NCBI GenBank assembly: GCA_947484245.1
Contig: CANKOT010000111.1
Location: 1 to 7,429 of the forward strand
Direction of reading: 5' to 3'
From: Comamonadaceae bacterium
Lineage (GTDB): Bacteria > Pseudomonadota > Gammaproteobacteria > Burkholderiales > Burkholderiaceae
DNA: 7,429 nucleotides
Under the pieces are notes generated by a model that was not told the origin of the DNA, ran no database searches, and worked only from the letters and a program-made list of their open reading frames with translations. Position 1 is the first letter of the stretch; each line of letters opens with the position of its first letter. The position numbers and the translations under genes were made by a program. Positions 6,692 to 7,429 of this stretch are shown one piece after another.

Positions 6692-6719
6692 TGACCTGCC
6701 CCCTCCCTGCCGTACCAAA
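6692..6719 (-). repeat. Right copy of 28-nt inverted repeat motif
   Basis: This is the reverse complement of 5024-5051 with two differences. It begins TGACCTGCCCCCT and ends CTGCCGTACCAAA. Weaker similarity extends outward to 6724. It lies about 50 nt upstream of the second lipoprotein start. Together the two copies bracket about 1.67 kb that contains repeat copies B and C and the first lipoprotein gene. No target-site duplication is visible outside the pair. Confidence 0.7.
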
Positions 6720-6767
6720 GTGATGGAACAAAGTCCGCTAATATCGGAGAGTATCAAGTGGATCACT

Positions 6768-7124
6768 ATGACTAAATTTCAAGCCTTTTGGATCATAGCA
6801 AGCAGTGTCTTTTTGAATGCCTGCGGCGGAGGTAGTACTGATCCGCAGAGTGAAAATAGCCTTTTTTATAAGTATGCTGGCTCACTGCAATGCTTTGGGG
6901 GTGGCCTATCATTATCTGAGATGACATTTCAACTTAGCAATTCTGGCATTCTGGTACTTGAGTCCTATTGTGGCGACGATGGTCTACCCCATGTTGCTAT
7001 GTGTGGTGCTACCGACGGGCGTATTGGTATCTTTAAGGTCTATTCGTTCCAAGAACAGACTGCATTTTCTATTGGCTTAAAACAGTTGAGCACATTACCG
7101 TCAGGAGTCAAAACAGATTGTTAA
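6768..7124 (+). CDS. Small cysteine-rich putative lipoprotein, function unknown
   Basis: I do not recognise this protein. The ATG at 6768 is chosen because it starts a compact lipoprotein signal, MTKFQAFWIIASSVFLNAC. The lipobox is LNAC, with lipidated Cys19 followed by GGG. In-frame GTG/ATG codons at 6720 and 6723 would add 16 polar residues in front of the signal. The ribosome binding site is weak (AAGTGG at 6756-6761). The product is 118 residues. The mature part is short, with glycine-rich turns and four cysteines (42, 68, 79 and the last residue, 118), which suggests a small disulfide-bonded periplasm-facing domain. Its stop is 8 bp from the stop of the convergent CWC gene. It shares with the upstream lipoprotein a Cys19-poly-Gly start, four extra cysteines and a cysteine at or near the C-terminus. 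The sequences are otherwise not visibly related. Confidence 0.7.
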   Translation: MTKFQAFWIIASSVFLNACGGGSTDPQSENSLFYKYAGSLQCFGGGLSLSEMTFQLSNSGILVLESYCGDDGLPHVAMCGATDGRIGIFKVYSFQEQTAFSIGLKQLSTLPSGVKTDC

Positions 7125-7132
7125 ATGTCAAC

Positions 7133-7342
7133 TTATCCAATTGGCTCAGTAACGCACTTTGAGCAAATGCAAGCCTTGTTTTTTGATTCTTCCGGCACCA
7201 GATCAAGAAGCTCTGACGAGAAGGTCGCAGTCATGCACCAGCACCTCTCAGGCGACTTTCCAGTGACTTTGGCAATTTCCTGAGCACACAGGTTAGGCTT
7301 ACCGCATATGGGGCACTTTGAAGGGTCTATTACTTTGTCCAT
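7133..7342 (-). CDS. Cysteine-rich CWC family protein
   Basis: This 69-residue protein matches the pattern of the small Cys-rich CWC family, named for its Cys-Trp-Cys motif and common in proteobacteria. Its function is not established. Visible features are CPICGKPNLCA (residues 9-19), the CWC motif in RCWCM (34-36), FSSELLDLVPEE and a C-terminal ACICSKC. The arrangement of CxxC-like pairs suggests metal binding, but this is an inference. The ATG at 7342 is the only suitable start. Just upstream the frame closes quickly and no clear Shine-Dalgarno is seen. It is convergent with the second lipoprotein gene and sits 33 bp after a probable upstream gene on the same strand. It likely marks the resumption of core chromosome. 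Confidence 0.85.
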   Translation of the reverse strand: MDKVIDPSKCPICGKPNLCAQEIAKVTGKSPERCWCMTATFSSELLDLVPEESKNKACICSKCVTEPIG

Positions 7343-7375
7343 TGAATGATTAGATCATGAGTAAAAATCATGTGC

Positions 7376-7429
7376 TTAATGTTGACTTCCACGATCAATG
7401 ACCTTAGCTTGGGCAAGCATCGCTTTAAT
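7376..7429 (-). CDS. Possible C-terminal end of an upstream gene (partial)
   Basis: On the - strand the frame entering from the right edge reads IKAMLAQAKVIDRGSQH and then TAA. Seventeen codons are too few to identify a product. A stop 33 bp before the CWC gene start would fit two genes in one operon. The reading is only a frame that stays open to the window edge and could be chance. Confidence 0.3.
   Translation of the reverse strand: MKAMLAQAKVIDRGSQH

Noticed and set aside
7356..7372. CATGA/TCATG hairpin upstream of the CWC gene
   Set aside because: A 5-bp AT-rich stem is easily formed by chance, and there is no terminator tail or known operator match.

Overview
The window looks like chromosomal DNA from a betaproteobacterium of the order Burkholderiales, possibly a Comamonadaceae-type freshwater bacterium. 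This is inferred from the gene order isc operon - dnaQ - tRNA-Val and from protein resemblance. No database search was run.

Region 1 (1-3904) is the iron-sulfur cluster (ISC) assembly operon, all on the + strand: iscS (3' end only), iscU, iscA, hscB, hscA and fdx. Genes are 10-31 bp apart or, for iscA/hscB, overlap by 4 bp. IscS takes sulfur from cysteine and IscU is the scaffold. HscA and its J-protein HscB release the cluster from IscU by acting on its LPPVK motif. Fdx supplies electrons and IscA is an A-type carrier. All catalytic and ligand residues checked are present.

Region 2 (3941-4843) holds dnaQ (polymerase III epsilon proofreading subunit), then a tRNA-Val (anticodon CAC) with its own promoter and a rho-independent terminator.

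Region 3 (about 4844-7132) is accessory DNA. It holds three direct, diverged copies (A, B, C) of a roughly 200-nt non-coding repeat, and genes for two unrelated small lipoproteins with no recognised function. Each repeat has a G-run, a conserved TTTGTGG, a CCCACCC block exactly 13 nt later, and a 6-bp hairpin with a 7-nt loop starting exactly 30 nt after the CCCACCC start. Several hairpin pairs differ between copies while pairing is kept, which suggests selection on folded RNA or single-stranded DNA. A 28-nt motif is present inside copy A and again, inverted, 1.67 kb away. No integrase, transposase or duplicated tRNA end is visible.

Region 4 (7133-7429, - strand) carries a small cysteine-rich CWC-family protein gene and the last codons of an upstream gene. 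It probably marks the return to core chromosome.

The long gene-free stretches are 4791-5489 (terminators, repeats A and B, candidate promoter) and 6315-6767 (repeat C, a C-tract hairpin and the second inverted-motif copy).
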